Source: Acanthosoma haemorrhoidale
Lineage: Eukaryota; Arthropoda; Insecta; Hemiptera; Acanthosomatidae
Direction: 5' to 3'
NCBI GenBank assembly: GCA_930367205.1
Contig: OV884009.1
Coordinates: forward strand, 81,923,189-81,987,188
Length of the DNA stretch: 64,000 nucleotides
The position numbers were made by a program, and so were the translations under genes. The notes below the pieces were generated by a model. The model saw only the letters and a program-made list of their open reading frames with translations, was not told the origin of the DNA and searched no databases. Below are positions 23,348 through 38,000 of the stretch, piece after piece; the stretch's first letter is position 1; each line of letters opens with the position of its first letter.

Positions 23348-26300
23348 CTGAAACCAAATAAATAAATATGTGTATGTGAAGTGATTGTATTATTCAAAAA
23401 GATAATGAGTAAAAATATTCAGTAGACTATTTTTATTAATTTCCGAGCCCGAATATCAGACAACAGGGAAATCGTCTACTGTTCCAAATATTATTCAATT
23501 AGAATTAATATCTATTTCAATTTTTTTAATTAAAATTGGCATAATAATGACCTACATAGTATCTCGAAAAGCCCATCAATAAATCTGATGAAAATCTAAG
23601 GAATCTCATTCATCAACCTCAGCTGATATCCAAACTGAATCGTCCACTCAATCATTGAATGAAAAGAAAAAATTCCATTATCAGTTCTCAAAAACTTTAA
23701 TTTCTAGATTATAAGTGGATTTATTTTTTATTACAGTAACCTGTACTAAATACTTTCAGTATCATAGTATATTAAAAACTTCAATTTCTTAGATAAAACG
23801 GAGAGGCCCTACTCTGACTCAAACATGTTGGGAACAATCGTTTTAGGCCTGTCTGTCTGTGTTTAATGTGGCCATAAATGCGATCTTAAACATTCAACGT
23901 TCATTGAACAACGCTCCAGATTGCCACTACACAAAAGCTTTAGTCAATGATACAGTAACAGTAACTAAGCGGATTAAATGTAACGTTAGAACGTTTCAGT
24001 GACGTTTAAGCTTACTTGCTCTAGTCAAAGCTTGAAAGAATGACAACAATTTTAAATACTCATGTTTTACCCGGTTAAAAACAGAATAAAATTCAGTTTA
24101 TAGTTTATGCAGAAAAAAGCTTAAGTGATTAAAAAGCTAAAAGAGTTAATACCTCGGAAACGTAAAAGAAAAGCAATAAAAATGGATAGACCTTCCTCGC
24201 GGTAAGAGTTCTTTCCTATAGTTTCTAGTTCTAGGACAATATTGTTATTGTCTAATAGTTTTATCATTATCCAATATTATCAGAGGTGCTTAAAACTGTG
24301 TCATTATTGGGAGCATGTTTATGAAAAGTCTATACAACCTCCACCAACACAGTTTTATTTAGTTTCATTGTGGATGGTTTCACCACGATTAAAAAAAAAA
24401 AGTTTGTACCAATCCGGTATATGATGTTTGGAAAATAAAACAATGATCGTGACAAATATATATATCGCATAATCCTCAATATCCTTGAAAACACGGAGAA
24501 TTTACCAATGTAAAAATAAATACTATATAGGGGTTGTAAAGACTTTGAAAAATTGGTGTTTTTCACAAAGTGTTATTTTAAATGCAGGTAGAGTTTTAAC
24601 TCCTTAGAATATTATGATGAACGTATCTTAAATAATAGCACACATCAAATGATCAATAGGATTTTTTTTACAAAGGACATCAAGATTCATACATTTAGAA
24701 CAAAGACGATTCCATCGTGCTATTACTCTAGTCAATAATTTTACTATGACCGTATTTTCGTTAAGACGCGTTTCCGGTATGAATGGAGCTACAAATTTCG
24801 ATGCAGAGGTTCTGATTGCTCTGCAGGTTTCAGAGACCTTACAGAATTACAGAAAGAGAAGAAAAGTACCCTATTTTGTCCATGATATATGGTTCTGCAG
24901 GACAAACTAAGATTCAAGATACTAATAGAAACATTAAGATAGTGAAGGGCCATTAAGATACCAGAAACTAGCTAGTGAACCAACCGCAGAGCATGGCCCA
25001 CAATAGACAAGGTCATAAAATGAGATGACTCGATACCATACCAAGAAATGTGAACGTATAGCTTGGAAAGCGCTTAACTCCAAACGTGTATCTGGTCGCC
25101 AGCCTCGTCAAGTATTTACTGCCAACTTTCGTATCACCTCCTCCTATGATTACCTGAGTGAGGGCTTGTATCCGATCAGGATCTGGTCAAGTGGAGTATG
25201 GCCAAAACCATACATTGATAAATACATGAGATCTCAATTCTATTGGGTTACGAGGAGCACAAGGGGAGTGTTGCAAATGTTGTTATAGGACAAAAAAAAG
25301 AAACATAATCAATTTAAATTTACATTACTTGAGATCATTTGGTTTGAATTCAAACGATGTTCGATATAGTTTTTTTTTTTTACCGATCCTCAGCTTAGTT
25401 TAAATCTCTAGTCAATTGTGATGCAATCACACAATAACGGGCTCCGTTACGGCTGTGAAAAAAGTTTTAATGACCAACTGTTGTTGTAGTACAACACATA
25501 TTATCGATCAATGGTTCGAGAACTTTAATTCAATATCCTACTAAATCTGGTAAGAAAACTTTTATACATTATTTTTCATCTATTGATATTATTGTTAGCA
25601 TATTCGAAACATACAGTAAAAAAAATCCATCCCTCTATATAAACATCGACGGTGAGATCAGAGGTGGTGGAAAATATTTATTTTTTAATAGTGGATTGAT
25701 TTATGACCCTTCATTATTTTTGATAATATTGCTTTAATTATTAGCATCAATGGATGGTGTATCTTGAAAAGTAATATGGATTTTTTTATGAATCAATTTC
25801 ATTATGGCGCGAAAAAAACAAAACAAGCAAATTATATATCGCCAACAGGAAGTTAATATCTCTAAATAATAACCTAGTCAAGATTATAAATTATTACCAA
25901 CGATGAATCATGCGTTATGAACATAGCAGTATTTTTATTTATGGTCGCTCAGTGGGGGCTTCTGATTTGTAGAATTTGCCTGTATTTTACAGGGTTGTAT
26001 TCAATTGTAAATATGCTGAATGAAATAATGAAGTCCAAATAAAGGCCGGTTTCCGAGTACTTAAAACTCAAAAATAAAATTAGCCAGCATCCTCGAGTCT
26101 TATGCTAAAATCCGCCAGAATCGATAAGCACCCCTTGGCAGACCACCGCTGCTGGGACCCGGAGCCTCGGCAGTAATATACCTGATAGGGGTACTGACAC
26201 AGCCCTTAGGGTGTCGTATGTCTTCAGCCCTTGCACGTATTCCATCCCCCCTCCCCAATCAGATTGATCCCTCTCGTGGTTGAGTAGACCCCGTCACTTT

Positions 26301-27016
26301 TTCACCGCATGGCTAATTTCAGGCCAAATGTTTTAAACCCGTCTCGTAACTGCCTGCCTTTGTTTTAAAATATAAAATCAGCGGTGACATATTCGTAACG
26401 TTTTGTAAATATTTATTAAAGTCAATACGAAGCAAATTTATAAGATTTTTTTTTCTATTTTCCATTTTTAAATCTATAATGCATTTATTTTATTTGCCTT
26501 TATTGTTTGACGTTTCGTTTATTTTGATTGTGAAACTGACACTAACCAATAGCAAGAAGTATCAATAGCTAATAATTATCTTCTTTTTTTTTTGGAACCG
26601 ACTGTTTTGTTCTTTAAAGAGTCTCAACCTAACAAAACACGTAAAAATCTCACTATAGAAAATGAAAAAAAAAAAAAACTCATTTCAAAAAGGAAGAATT
26701 TAAAACACTTTTAATAAAATAAAACGCTAATAATAATAACTAAGGAGCTGTTTCATCCTTTGGAATTGTATGCGCATATTGTATTACGTTAAATATTTAC
26801 AATTAATTGCGGCGATTGCCGGAGATCGGTGTGCTCAAAAAACAAAACGAAGTAATTTTGACGAAATATAAAGAGTAGCTTTTTTCCTAGTTATTTGGGA
26901 AATATTTAAGATAGTTATTTAGACAATATGACTATAAACAAAATATCCGTGCGTAGGTTTAATTTATTCTTACTATTTGAAGAGTTACCATAAAATGTTG
27001 ATGTAAATATCGAGTG
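23348..27016. other. AT-rich non-coding stretch
   Basis: No recognised element. An 87-codon frame at 25025-25288 and a moderate-GC patch at 26090-26340 match nothing I know. If the minus-strand leader exon is real, the upstream part of its gene would run through here. Confidence 0.45.
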
Positions 27017-27027
27017 ATTATTTTAAT

Positions 27028-27323
27028 TTTTTATTTTTTTTTTTTTTTTTATTTAAAATTCCTTTATTGTGCTAAAATTACAATCTGCCTTTTATAAGGC
27101 AACAAGTAATTAAGATAAATGCTCTCATTCATACCATATTTACAGTTCATCATTCACTCGCTCATTCATACAATATTTACAGACAGCCCAGAGACCCCCC
27201 AAATCCACCGCGAAGAGAAAGTGGAGTCTTGGGAAGTCCCCCACGCTCCTCCGTCAGCCGCGTCACCGGATACTAGCCAGTGGAGGCTGACCAAGAGCGC
27301 GAGAGCCACAGACGCTCAGGACT
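27028..27323 (-). mobile_element. Jockey-family 3' UTR copy, 296 bp, with TSD
   Basis: Minus-strand copy of the family 3' UTR: the nctcctccgtcagccgcgtc region, tcattcactcgctcattcat, aattacaatctgcc. A poly(A) tail of about 20 residues appears as T at about 27028-27050. It is flanked by the 11-bp duplication ATTATTTTAAT at 27017-27027 and 27324-27334. It has no coding sequence. Confidence 0.9.
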
Positions 27324-27334
27324 ATTATTTTAAT

Positions 27335-27644
27335 AAAAATCCAATATCATGAGATCTTGGCATTTTCTGACCAGTTAATTCATTTTGACAAAAACCTCCA
27401 CCTTGGCCTAAGGTTGGCCAAGAAGGTTGTAACAGTCAATGATGATGATACAGGAAACTATCTTAAACAGAGAGACCATCTTTACGAGCCATAAAACACT
27501 CGCCTACTTTTATTTATTTTATCAATAAATCTTTGGCATCAGTATAGATAGACGGTACTAGTTCACGATCACGACACCGCAACAGCTCACTGGGGACGCA
27601 GACGTGGGGGCCAAAATAAACGATCATATGGTCAAAATTAAGAG
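27335..27644. other. Non-coding stretch
   Basis: Nothing recognised between the Jockey copy and the CT repeat. Confidence 0.5.
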
Positions 27645-27869
<225 letters not shown>

Positions 27870-30800
27870 CATCACCAGGACTAGGACAATTAGACCTCCT
27901 CGTGATGACCTGACAAAAATGATTCGACATTTTCGAAGACTTTACATCGAAGCAATTGTGGGTTTAATGGAATCATGGCAGAGTGGTCTATTATCTCTAT
28001 ACCTGTTAGTATCATGTATCTTGATACAAATTTAATTACACTTTTTTTATTACTACAATGTAACAATACTTATGAAGGTTTAATATATCGAGTGAAAGGA
28101 AACAACATGAGTAGTGTAACCATTTTTAATCGAACAAGATAATCATCCAAACCACAATCACCAATTTAGTTTAATATAAATGGTAAATTTGGATGGTGGA
28201 AAATTTAGCCATTACCAATGATAGCTGTCTGTAAAGTACAGATCCCATCTACATCAAGGAGTAGGGAGGGACATCTGAGAAAGGAAAGGGTCTAGCAGAT
28301 AAACCAGTGGCCGTTGAAAGTTTAATTTCTGTTTATTGATTCTATTCGACAGGATTAGTTAGTTATTTGAGAAAGTTCGACTGTTTGCTTACTTCTCGAG
28401 TCCAGCTCAACTGTTGATTGTCTTTAAACCGCTTCCTAATTGCTAATCTAACGGAGTTTAATGAGCGATTTCCGCCGGAAGGGAACAGTGCTCCTGACAC
28501 CCAGCCTGTACGCTCGGATTTGGAAGAAACGCTTTTGTACACGACGGTCGTTCGTGTTCGCTGAACTCACTCCCGTCTGGGTATCTGAAAATGTTTACGT
28601 TGATACTTAAGTATTTACTTAAACATACTACCCAAGATTTTATGCTTCGTTTTTAGGGTGTCGAAGGTTTTTCTCAATAGGTATCAGAGTTTTCACCAGT
28701 GTGATGGAAATTTTACATCGAGGCCTCATATGGTATTCGAAAGACATGAAAACTATAGCTGACTCTATCAGGCATGATTATAGTTAAATATACAATAACT
28801 AATATAATTATAGTAATTAAATATAGATGGCTTACTACTTGCATGTTCATAAAATCGAATTTAACACACTAAACTATATTTCTAAACAATGAAAATAAAA
28901 ATTGTGATAATTTATTTCTGTTGTATTTTGAAATATCCCAAATATTTGTAGAAAAAAAAAACCCACAAATAAGTGAGCCTGATTTTATGGAGTAAGTGAA
29001 TTGGAGTTACAAGGTTTTAGAAGTAGGCTAACGGGATATAAGAATTGTTTTAAGGTTATTACACTAAAGTTATTAAAGTATTGAATAACAATATGTTATT
29101 TTGTTTTTTCTCAAAAAACTCGTTACCATCGTTTCCACAAATAGTTTTTATAGGAGTTACGTTTGATGCCCCGATCATGCTTGTAGTGACGTGTCAGAAA
29201 CTGTTATAAATAACAGTGTATTCGGACACACCTCGCATGTGTTAGGAAGGTTACAGTTAGATAGTATGCGTACAGTTTTCGATACATATGTCTCATGTCT
29301 CTTATGTAAATAAAGTATATTGTGTTATTCAGTTAATTATAAATTATAAGTCTTTCATCATTCGGCTCCTTGTCACAATAATGCTAAAATAAACCTCCAT
29401 GAAAAGCAAATCAACTGAGTTATTATACATTTAGAGCTGGGATTCTCTGAACAGAATGCAATCCGGAGCCAGTGGACAGTAAAATAACTTTGTCAAAATG
29501 AATTGGTTATTAATTGGCTACAATGGAAATTGCTATAAATAAAGTATTCCCCAAGCTCAGTTATTCATTTACTAAACTTTCTGTTGTATCAAGAACTGTG
29601 ATTCGTACCAATTGTTTCTAACATTATAACCTACATAACATTTTATGATTAATTTCTCATTGTTAAATAGGATTTTTACTATATTGATTTTTTTTATAAG
29701 TCAGAAACCCTTTCTTTTATGGTGCGCGACTGTCTGTACTGGATATTGTAGATCCACTGTTTGCCTTATGGACATAAAAATTTATATTAAGCTATCATAG
29801 CATTAAACGAACCATTTATTGATTATGAAAAATTGTCAACTAAAATCCTTGTGTGCGTCTGCCATGGTTACCTTTAAGGCCTAAAGCCATACTTCTTTAA
29901 CATAATGTAATTAATCCATTTGCTACATCAGACTAATTACGGCCTTTGGACTCCCCGTCACTCTAGAGTGACAACCTCCCATAACAAATATTAAGTTATA
30001 ATGACTCACTGACGTTTTTCCCGTGACTTTTTTTTTTGGGACTAATTATCATTATCATTTAATTATCCATCAGGGATGTCAATTAACGATATTGAATGGT
30101 ATCCTGTTTTGTCTGAAATAAAACTATTCACACTTTTTTCTACCTATAATATTGCTTTATGAGAGCCATAAAAAAAAAAGTCGACATGAAATCAAGACCC
30201 CCGTCCGATTGATTGTATTATTGTTTAAAATAGAACCAAGACAATACCGAGTCACTAACTCCGTTTAAGTATGTACAGCTAACACAATATAATTGTTTAA
30301 TTGATGTTTAAAATTCGCTTGAAAAGATGATCTTAAAGGATTGCGAAGTCTTCCAATCCGGTTGAAATTGTTAGCGATGATGATTGATACCTTTGATGTG
30401 CTTCATTAGTACAATTAACTCCAAACTATTGGAGTTATAATTGTTCAATTTCTATGCTTCTAATAATAATTTGAAATTATTTTCGGACATCAGAAGCGTA
30501 TCATCCTCCTTTCAATGCTCACTACCTCACTTGCTAAACATCCTTCTTACCAATGGTTGCCAAAAGACATCTGATCTGGAAGTGAGCTGATTAATTTTAC
30601 ATTGCCTAAAGGTTTTTACTGTTACATCGTTAATCGCATATTGCAAAATTACACTTCATATTATCACGCATCTCTATTTCGTCATTTCAGGACTCAAATC
30701 CGTCGTACTGTTTTATCCTTTTGCTATTATGATCACTATATCACTTAATCAACTTTCTTATCAGTGAGGATGAAAGAGAGCCTATTTAAGGTGGAAAGTT

Positions 30801-33531
30801 TTTTCATGACTAAGTGGTCTTTTTGAGAATGAAATAAAGGAGGAACATAAACTACATTTCATAAAATATTACAAAGAAGTCGGTGTTAGTGCTTTCGGTG
30901 CATTCCATGAACAAAGGGAGGGGGAGGCAACTTTTGAACTCATGCTAACTTTTGTGAAACTTTGCAAATCTCAAGAACAGTGGTTTAGATTTTTTTTTTT
31001 TATATATACATATTGCTTTCAAAGAAATCACTAAAGATTACTGACAATAGAAGTAAAAAAATATGCTTCTTCAAAAACCTGGTATCTGCTCCTAACGTTA
31101 ATACAATACAATGGAACACTTTTAACAGTAAGGAAATCGTTACTGCCCCTTTTCAAGAGAGACTCCAAGCTTTTGTTTTACAAACTTTTACCTTTAACTC
31201 TTTGTTTGAATGTTACTGAGAGTAATATTACTTAAATACTATATTTATTATTATAGTCAGGTCCCATTGGACACACGGACTTGAAATTACGAAAAAAATA
31301 GAATTTTTAGCTAACCATAGAACTGTGTATAACTCTATAAACAATACAAATTGTAAGAACTTAAGCATTTTCTATGCCCGAACTTTTTATCTTATAAAAT
31401 GTGCAAATTATTTTTCCATTTCAAGTAAGATTTTTATATACCTTAGGTTTGTTAGGTTTAGTATAGTTAGTTTTTAATGTAATATTGATTTACCACTTTG
31501 ATTTTTTTATTTAATTTTGCAGTAAGGTTACCAATTCGGTTTATATGACAATGGATTAATAAAAATTAAAACATAATTTCATTCTCAGATGTGTCATTTT
31601 ACTCTTTATATTGATTCCAATGATGTTTTTTGTTATGTAGCTGTGTTCAATGCATATAAATTTATTTTTGTTATTTTTATGTTCTTTACGATTACTGTTC
31701 TCGATTGAAGTCTGAGAAGGCAAAAAGTCCATTGATAATGTCATAGCAACAAAAAAAGATAAACTGAGAAACTCCAAGCTTAACATCAGTACCAATATAT
31801 AAGTGAGCCTGTTTTATTGTTACTCCGAATAATAATATTGCTTAACCATTATGTTAATAATTATAGTCTAATTATGAATTCAAGACCTGATTGGTACCTG
31901 TGCCGTTATCATCTGTCCTGAAGGGTCTCTTTCACGTAACCTGAACTTCTTCAGTGGGATTGTATGCCACAACTAATACTTGTTATTGGTGATATTTAAT
32001 GCTTGAATTTTCTTCTCAGTCATGTATTCGGGTGGAACAGAAAACGTGAAAAAGTGCGTATCAAACAAATGAACTTTTCTAGCTTCAATTCTTTCACGAG
32101 TCCTAAATATAGTTCATCTCTCATCGTATCAAAATTAATACACACTTGTTAATCGAACTACCAGTTGCCTTACCATTTTATCCCTAATAGAACAAATATT
32201 ATTTATTTTTTTATTATTACCACCTATAATTTTATTATATCTATTACGATCTAAATTGTATTTATGATTCGAGTTCTTATAGAATATATCTTTAAAATTT
32301 AATCTTTATTTGATTATTTTTACTGCCGCTATCGTAGAGCTCACAGATGGGACAGCGCGCCAATGTACCTGTCTGAGAATAAAGCCTTATCATTGGCGCA
32401 GTGATGGGCAAAAAGGATGCTTCAGGTGATAAATGTATATTGCTATGCCGTACATAAAATGTTTAGAAAAAGTACTCTGGACAGACGATGAAAATTCATT
32501 GACAATACGTTCAGTTTTGTGCTAGAGTTCAACCGTAAAGAATGCCCCGTGAAAAGCTTGTACACTTTTCTTTTAACATTTTCCTTGAAATAAAGTAAGT
32601 AGATAGATAAAAGTATGAGACATGGAGTGGCTTTTTAGAAAATACGTGTGAACCACATCCTATTTCTCAAAGATTCTTCACCCTTCCTAAAGGACTAGTT
32701 TCTACCTTCTGTTTTGATTTTTTTTCGGACTGGAAAGACTATTTTCAATATTATTTGGTGGTAAAAGATTAGAAAAAAAAAATTCAAAATTAACGAAATG
32801 AAAAATCTACATCTTTATAACACTTGCTCTTGAGTTGTAGAAATGGCAATTTGGATGCCTTTTTTATATCATATCATGCCTAAATGTAAGATTCCATGCC
32901 ACAACCTTGTACAGGAGACCCGTGAAAACATGAAGATTTCTGGTTTTGAAAATAGCAAGAAAACTCAAAATCTACGCCCAACTTGATATTTCAAAGCTAT
33001 ATTGTTTAGAGATACGGGTTTGATAAGATAATGGAAAATGTGTGAATCAAAACCTAAAAAAATCTAGCCTAGTACAATTAACATTCCTTCTTCTGACTTT
33101 TAATTTTTTTCATTAAAGCTGTCTAAGATTTAATGCCATATTCAACTGTTCTGGAACTGCAATGATTCTTTAAAATTTAATAGCTGGTGTCGTTGGACGC
33201 TTAAGTCGCTTATTACAGCGTCTGGCACATATTCCTTAAGATGAGGCTCGCCACTCTCATATATGCCGTAATCAGTCATTTTCTTGACAACGGATATTGA
33301 TAGTGGAGATGTTATCTGGTCTCAGGAGGTTTCAAGACAAGCCCTTAAACGAACTATCCATGACAAAAGACTTATTAAATACATAGTTCTACACGCGGAT
33401 ACTACTTGCAAATGTAATAATCACAGTCACCCAGAAAAAGTGCACTTCACATACCTGTACCACATTATATTATAATCAAAAAATGAAATGAAGTAGTTTG
33501 GGTAAAAAATAGGGAGTATTTTTTTTATTAT
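27870..33531. other. AT-rich non-coding stretch
   Basis: No gene recognised. A possible LTR-like or promoter-like patch lies at 29175-29340 (end ataaagtatattgtgttatt), too weak to call. The 68- and 79-codon frames around 31.0 and 31.6 kb match nothing. Confidence 0.45.
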
Positions 33532-33541
33532 TCATTAGTAA

Positions 33542-33725
33542 TTCGGCGACACGGCTGACGGAGGAGCGTGGGACTTTCCAAGACGAGGGAGGTTCGTAAA
33601 TACCGCATGAATGAGCGAGTGAATGAAAATTGTAAATATGGTATGAATGAGAAAATTTATCACAATTACTTATTGCCCAATAAGGCAGATTGTAGTTTTA
33701 TCACAATAAACAAGTTTCAATATAA
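33542..33725 (+). mobile_element. Jockey-family 3' UTR copy, 184 bp, with TSD
   Basis: Begins in the family cggctgacggaggagcgtg region and ends in the 3' signature (cagattgtagttttatcac, aataaacaagtttc). It is flanked by the 10-bp duplication TCATTAGTAA at 33532-33541 and 33726-33735. Relative to the 20.6-kb copy it carries an internal deletion, and it has no poly(A) tail. Confidence 0.88.
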
Positions 33726-33735
33726 TCATTAGTAA

Positions 33736-34360
33736 GTTCTTTAATAATTTACGCAGATATTTGGATGCTCTTGAACATGTCGGCGTGCTTGCTGGTATGT
33801 GTATGCAGTATGTACGTGAATATAAGCGGTGAGGAGACCACTTAGCCACGAATTTGAGGGGCTACAAATTGTTGTTAATAAGCTGAAGTTTCCACGATCC
33901 GTTTTCAAATGTCGTCCCTGTAGAAGTAAAGTCATTGTCCCTGGCTACTAACTTGCTAAATTAGTGCCAAGAGGCATTATCTGTCTAGTGGATGGGCCAG
34001 GTGCCACGTGGTTGTTTCATCTGCAGGCTTGCCAACTCCCTGCCTGCCCGCCCGGCACTTAACGAAGCTGGTCATTGTGCAGTTGTGACGGGTCAACGCG
34101 ACGTGCCGCAAAGTTGGCTGGTTTATGTCATCTAGAGGGAACATGTAGGTTAACTAACTGTTTTTTAGATCTAAAATATTTTTACCTGCTTGGACGTAGC
34201 CGTTATATAAATGCATTATAATCAAATTAATTAAATGGAGTGTGTTAAAAAACGAAATATTTCTCTTAGCATGTCCAAGTACCTTTCATGCTTCCGCAAC
34301 TTGCAATGGTTGTGCTATCGGGGCTCTCCAATTGTTTAATAGGCTCCGATACTTCTGTAG
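33736..34360. other. Non-coding stretch
   Basis: Moderate-GC patch at 33950-34140 without recognised coding. Confidence 0.45.
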
Positions 34361-34454
34361 ATTTGTTGGAAGCCACTGCTTGTATTGCGGAATAACAGTG
34401 GAGAGAGAGCTACAGGATCATGGGAGGATATGGAGAGAGATCAAGAGACTGGCA
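34361..34454 (+). repeat. 94-bp inverted repeat, left arm
   Basis: Pairs with the reverse complement of 34986-35079: 84 of 94 bases match by eye, without indels. It contains the shared core catgggaggatatggagag. It could be two opposed copies of a repeat or the ends of a foldback element. The 81-codon frame over this arm (34242-34487) has CLYCG but is not recognised. Confidence 0.85.
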
Positions 34455-34985
34455 AAGGATCTGGAAGGACGTATTTCTGTAGAATAGGCAGACTTTTTGG
34501 CGCATATTCATACGAAATATCCCAGCACGCTTGATTTCACATATCTATAGCTTTTTGGCTAGTTAAGAAAATACAGGGGCCACTACTTCCACTTTAATCC
34601 TAGAGGAACATAAGGCGCTCAAATGATTCCTCCTGCCTTGGTGATTTTCCGAAAACACAAGATTTTCGGCAACTGGAGCCTATTAGTACCGGTTTTCAAA
34701 AATATATCGGCATGAAACAACAATGTACAAATATCACTTTTTTTCGGTTTAATATCTATGTTTCTCAAACAGTGATGTAAAATTGCCACCCCTAGTTTTA
34801 CCTGTTATATTAAAATTTCTCTGCTCCTAAAATAAACATGAGTGGCAATACTTACCTCTGTGTGACCATTATAAAACTGAACACCTGATTGGGAAATAAT
34901 TTTACTACAAGATGGGCTCTATCGTCGGCACTGTTTATCCCAATAAATCCCTCACTGAGCAAATTAAATGGCACTCACAACCCCA

Positions 34986-35079
34986 TGCCTGTCTCTTAAT
35001 CTCTCTCCATATCCTCCCATGACCCTGTAGCTCTCACTCCACTGTTCTTCTGCAATACAGGCAGTGCCTCCTAACAAAT
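34986..35079 (-). repeat. 94-bp inverted repeat, right arm
   Basis: Reverse-complement partner of 34361-34454, with a 531-base spacer. The spacer holds no recognised gene. No clear target duplication was found outside the arms. Confidence 0.85.
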
Positions 35080-38000
35080 CTCTTGCCTGGCGAGTTCGAG
35101 GTCCTGGTCACTCAGATTGTACGTCTCTTCTCTTCCCCCTGTGTCCGAGCCAGCCATATTTCCTTTTTGTCACTTTTATTTCTATCCATTTTTCCTGTCC
35201 CCTCCACCAGAGCTTACCGTTAGCTCTCACTTTCAGGGATCAGATGTTTAAGATACTTCGCAATCATTTGGATAGGAAACCTTGGAATCTATCTAATATC
35301 CTTCACGTCTCACATCCGCAATGCAGAACCCACTTGACGTTTATCAGAATAATTTTGAACCATTCCCGAAGATGGATATGTTCATGCCAGAACTTAAATG
35401 GATAATATAATGTTAATGACTGATATATTTTTAAACTATATGAGTAGTTAAACAGGAAATGTATCAATTATGATGGTCTCAGAAGCTTTTTTAAGTAATT
35501 TATCTTTTAGTTTATACTGCAAAACAATAATTCAAGAAGGTTTTTTTTTTATATAAATGTAACTCAATTATTTTTAAAAAATACGCCTGGAAACCATATT
35601 TTTAAGAAATCTATTAAGAAAATTAAACGTGCAAAAGAAAAGTATTTTGATGGGACATGGCTTAGGTTAAAGGAAAAGAGTTGTAAGGGTTTCGTCATTC
35701 TATATATGGCTGAGAATTAGAAGTCAATTTCTCAAACTGTGTTAAACAGCCCACACCCTCTTCCATTTCACACAAGGACCTGATGGAGACACGGCAAGTG
35801 TTTCGAAATGTTGTATTCCTAATACATTTCATGAAAACTTAACAACTCTCTTTCATCAACTTAAGCCGATCTCACAACGAACGTTTCTGCTCATTTATGT
35901 ACTGACGGCTAACAATGAACACACATTAGTAAAGGTGTACAATTAATAAGTAGTACGTTGTCGTAACTAAACGTATGTACTGAACGTGTATTCGACCTAT
36001 TATTTGTTTACTTGTTTTGTTTACCTGACCGTTGCTTAATATATTTTTTTCAATGATACTAAACTTTGCTCGTACTCTAAAATTTAATTTAATCAAGTAA
36101 AGATTCAATTAATTTTTCAACGTTTGTCCCGCTGGACTGAAACAAGCAGCGCACAAATGGTCTGGGACCGGCAATGATACCGAATTTCAAGATGTCCAGA
36201 AAATGTAAATTGTCTATGTTTTTGATGTGATAATCGTTATTTAATAGTTAACTGATACATTTAAAAAGTTTAGGCATTAATAAAAATTAGTCTATTAAAT
36301 AAAATCAGATTTTTATCACATACATAGGATAAGTACTTTTCCCAATGTGTACTAAGGTGTACTGGAATCAAAATGTTCTTAAAACCCCGTGTAGTGATAA
36401 ATGCCAGAAACAGCTGCGGAAGCCTGGGGTTTGGCTAATTATCTGGTAAATAATCGAACCTACACAAAAATAAATTCTTTATTAATACCTAATATAATTT
36501 AATCCTTTCCGTTGGTATATTGTTGATGCTCGTTATGGGACGACATAATGCCCCAAGTTACCGATTGGAATGCTGACAGAGGACGAGAAAATTCCCGGAA
36601 ATTCAATAGAACACACAAATGAAACAGTTTTCAATTCACACATGGTTTCGTCGTTTATGATAAATAAGGTGAGCACCATCACTTTTAGAAATTCAGTCCA
36701 TTCATGTATAATGTACATCATTGTACTTTGTACAATGCAAATCATTATTTTGTAAACTAGAACTTGTATACAGGAAATACAATGAAGCCATTGTAAATAG
36801 ATTCGTTTGAGATCTATATTTTTTACATATATAAATTATAACAAAGGGATATGAGGAAAAAAAAATCGTCAGATCTATTCATAAATAGCTTTCTTTATAC
36901 TAAAACTTAGTTAATTTCTTTTTTTTTTTAAATGTTATTTTGTTTTTTAAATTTAATGATCCATTCATTAAATTATAGTTCTATTTTATTTTATTTACAC
37001 TACCCGTCTTTATGCCTGAAATGAAAGCTAAACCTTTTTACTGATCCTGTAAAAATAAATAATAAAAACACTAATGGTTCTTCTCAAGAACTTGGCTTTA
37101 GTCTAGACCGACTCAGAAGGCCCAAGTTTTAATAAAAAATTCTTTTTTTAAATATCCTTCACAAATTATACGTGTTCCAGAGTTACGCCGGTCTCTCTGT
37201 TTAACTTAAAACTCAAAATGTCAGGGGCAATTCAACGGTCGTGTGAGTAGTTTTTGAAAAGGTTTGAATCCGACTAAACGCATACTTTATAATTAGTTTG
37301 GTGGATGTTAATCACCCTAACCACCCACTGCTACCTTGGTGTTAACTGCTGAACCTCTGCAAACAAGTTTGACCGCGTGGTATATAACTAGACCGAAGGG
37401 GAAACTCCCTGTATAAATTCAGTCCCGTATTGCAGCGTCCCTAGTTGCTACAAGTCCTCCTAATGTTAGCCGCAAAGTCTCCCAGGTTAAGCTCAGTCGT
37501 CGGGTCTTTAGGCGGTTGGGCAACCCTCGGAGATTAGATTGGTCTCGATTCGAAGGTCTGAAATAAATACACTTATCAAACGTCTCTATGGAGTAAACAC
37601 ACTCTCACGTTGATCCAATGGATTGGAAACCTCGCATTTTGAACGTACTACACACAGTTTTTTTACGATTAAGAACAAAAAATGTTAAGTGTCCAGTACC
37701 ACAAAGGTTTCGATGATCTTACTAATTCCTCTCTCTTGATTGATTCAGTAAATTTATTTTTATTACAATACCCATTCAAAAGTATAATAATGCTAAAAGT
37801 AGAAGCAGCCCCATGAAAAATAAGTTCAACTGTCATTTATTAATAATAATTAATGACGGATGCGCTTGATGTATAGTTTTTAAATAATTTATGAAATTTA
37901 AATGAATCACAACAAAAATTTCTTTGTTGACATCGTCGTCACCTTTAAAGTAACGAAAAGCTGAATCATCTCGCCAACGAGTGTAATATTATATAACCTT

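Noticed and set aside
34853..34890. Possible 29-base minus-strand exon with a gtaagt donor
   Set aside because: Acceptor is mediocre, length is not a multiple of three, and it lies in the spacer of the inverted repeat; probably chance.
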